Both the position numbers and the translations under genes were made by a program. Below the pieces are notes generated by a model, which saw only the letters and a list, made by a program, of their open reading frames with translations, did not search any database and was not told the origin of the DNA. Below, piece after piece: positions 4,609 through 5,447 of a stretch of DNA of 5,447 bases (positions within the stretch are counted from its first letter, which is position 1; each line of letters opens with the position of its first letter). The stretch is from an uncultured Ruminococcus sp. (GTDB lineage: Bacteria; Bacillota_A; Clostridia; Oscillospirales; Acutalibacteraceae). The stretch is from positions 1 to 5,447 of the forward strand of contig CADBXH010000114.1 of the NCBI GenBank assembly GCA_902798605.1, given 5' to 3'.

Positions 4609-4866
4609 TTACCTTCCGTTCTCGACAGACTTTCTGACCTCGGCCTTTAGCCGCTCAAAAGGGGTGTCCTTTTTGTCGATGATCTCCCCCGGACCGAGGG
4701 TTTTGGGCTTTAGGTTCGACGCGCCCGACTGGCTGTGCATCTGGATCACGATCCCCTCAAGCTGAATAAGCGCAAAAAGCTGACTGAGTGACGTGCATTC
4801 ATCAATAGCCTTTAGCAACTGAGCTTTTGATTTTTTGCTGTAACCGCTAACCGTAGCGCCCTTCAC
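4609..4866 (-). CDS. Small soluble protein of unknown function, GTG start
   Basis: 85 residues, not recognised. The start is GTG at 4866, preceded by AGGTGA with about 5 bases between; no in-frame ATG lies nearby upstream, and a good sigma-A promoter sits 37 bp upstream of the start. The N-terminal half (KKSKAQLLKAIDEC..LSQLFALIQLEGI) looks like two amphipathic helices. A Ser/Gly/Pro-rich middle (SQSGASNLKPKTLGPGE) follows, and then a charged helix (PFERLKAEVRKSVENG). There is no signal peptide or membrane segment, so it is probably cytoplasmic. The transpeptidase gene starts 125 bp downstream on the same strand without a terminator between, so co-transcription is possible. The clear promoter, ribosome binding site and protein-like composition argue for a real gene. 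The function is unknown. Confidence 0.75.
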   Translation of the reverse strand: MKGATVSGYSKKSKAQLLKAIDECTSLSQLFALIQLEGIVIQMHSQSGASNLKPKTLGPGEIIDKKDTPFERLKAEVRKSVENGR

Positions 4867-4902
4867 CCAATCACCTGCCTTTTGTTTAAACCTATTTATA
4901 CT

Positions 4903-4931
4903 ATTATACTTAAAAACAAAAAATATTTCAA
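4903..4931 (-). promoter_or_regulatory. Sigma-A promoter of the small GTG-start gene
   Basis: On the minus strand TTGAAA (4931-4926), a 17-bp spacer (4925-4909) and TATAAT (4908-4903). The start is expected near 4896, giving a leader of about 30 nt with AGGTGA before the GTG at 4866. Confidence 0.82.
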
Positions 4932-4952
4932 TACTATTTTTGATTTTATTTG

Positions 4953-4981
4953 TTTACAGAGTCAATATTTTGTGTTATTAT
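4953..4981 (+). promoter_or_regulatory. Sigma-A promoter of the lipoprotein gene
   Basis: TTTACA (4953-4958), a 17-bp spacer and TATTAT (4976-4981). The start is expected near 4988, giving an AT-rich leader of about 95 nt. The -35 box lies 21 bp from the -35 box of the divergent promoter, so one bound regulator could reach both. Confidence 0.7.
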
Positions 4982-5027
4982 GAAAAAAGCAGCGAAAAAA
5001 CAGCATATTTTGTGGTTTTATATTTCT

Positions 5028-5055
5028 TGTAGAGAATTATATCTCCAAATCTACA
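5028..5055 (+). promoter_or_regulatory. Weak hairpin in the lipoprotein leader
   Basis: TGTAGA (5028-5033) and TCTACA (5050-5055) form a 6-bp stem. GAGA/TCTC (5032-5035/5042-5045) offers an alternative inner pairing. It lies in the untranslated leader 12 bp before the ribosome binding site. No T run of terminator quality follows. It may be chance in AT-rich DNA. Confidence 0.25.
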
Positions 5056-5081
5056 GTATTTTAAACAAAGGAAGTGTAAAA

Positions 5082-5447
5082 ATGAAAAGAATATTCTGCG
5101 CTTTGCTTGTCGGCGCGGCACTGGTTTCAGCGGTTTTGACAGGCTGCGGCTCGGATAATGACAAAAAAGGTTCAGAGGGCGCCACACAATGGACGGTCAC
5201 ACCGGACAACTCGCAATCGGCTCAGTCATCGACCGAGCAACAGGCTTCCGATGCCGAAACTAAAGCCGCGGGCGAAAAAGTCAAGATCAACGACAGTCAG
5301 CTCGGCGAGATCGAGATCACGGTCGCCGGCGGTGTTGAGCTGAATAAATACAATAACGAAGGCTTTTCTACGGAAAACGGTCTTAAAACCTACACCGAAA
5401 ACGGCAACAAGGTATCTCTTTCGGGTATCGACGTCTCCGAAAACTGC
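5082..5447 (+). CDS. Lipoprotein of unknown function, 3' end outside the window
   Basis: The 122 codons present are open to the end of the window. The start ATG 5082 follows AAAGGAAG (5067-5074). The N terminus is a classical lipoprotein signal: MKR, a hydrophobic core, then the lipobox LTGC with Cys22 as the lipidated residue, so the mature protein should be anchored on the outer face of the cell membrane. Residues 23-66 are a hydrophilic Ser/Thr/Gln/Glu linker. From about residue 67 alternating hydrophobic residues (KVKIND, EIEITVAGGVEL, KVSLSGIDVS) suggest a beta-rich domain. No family is recognisable from this part; a substrate-binding or adhesion role would be a guess. It is transcribed divergently from the small gene at 4866. 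Confidence 0.9.
   Translation, partial: MKRIFCALLVGAALVSAVLTGCGSDNDKKGSEGATQWTVTPDNSQSAQSSTEQQASDAETKAAGEKVKINDSQLGEIEITVAGGVELNKYNNEGFSTENGLKTYTENGNKVSLSGIDVSENC

Noticed and set aside
4188..4637. Serine/threonine-rich ORF on the plus strand
   Set aside because: It is the antisense of the acidic Glu/Asp/Ala segment of the transpeptidase. It has no ribosome binding site and its composition is a by-product.

Overview
The window looks like a low-to-moderate GC Firmicute of the gut Clostridia, most likely a Ruminococcus-type member of the Oscillospiraceae/Ruminococcaceae. The signs are the type of cysteinyl-tRNA synthetase (HCGGID...PHHTNE), strong AAGGAGG-type ribosome binding sites, sigma-A promoters with 17-bp spacers, a sporulation-type polysaccharide deacetylase, and palindrome-rich intergenic repeats. 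The genus is an inference from remembered family sequences, not from a search.

Layout. (1) 1-1355: cysS, lacking its first codons, followed by an intrinsic terminator (1369-1395). (2) 1412-1778: a compact locus that reads as a type I toxin-antitoxin module. A sigma-A promoter drives a structured leader and a 20-22 residue membrane peptide. A near-consensus promoter on the opposite strand drives a short antisense RNA that converges on the same hairpin at the 3' end of the peptide gene. Both RNAs are predicted to start with the same 13 bases. This is the most interesting part of the window. (3) 1830-2597: a membrane-anchored polysaccharide deacetylase of the PdaB type, with a possible sporulation-sigma promoter. 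(4) 2607-2931: about 325 bp of non-coding DNA made of tracts with a 7-bp period, a composite palindromic element of about 185 bp, and the terminator of the next gene. (5) 4483-2930, minus strand: an exported L,D-transpeptidase with an acidic segment and three fibronectin-III-like repeats. Upstream of it on the same strand is a small GTG-start gene of unknown function (4866-4609). (6) 4903-4981: two divergent sigma-A promoters, one for the small gene and one for a lipoprotein gene (5082 onward) that runs off the window.

Taken together, the protein genes other than cysS concern the cell envelope: peptidoglycan deacetylation, 3-3 cross-linking or protein attachment, a surface lipoprotein, and a candidate membrane-acting toxin peptide. 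They are not one operon. Strands alternate and each gene or pair appears to have its own promoter.
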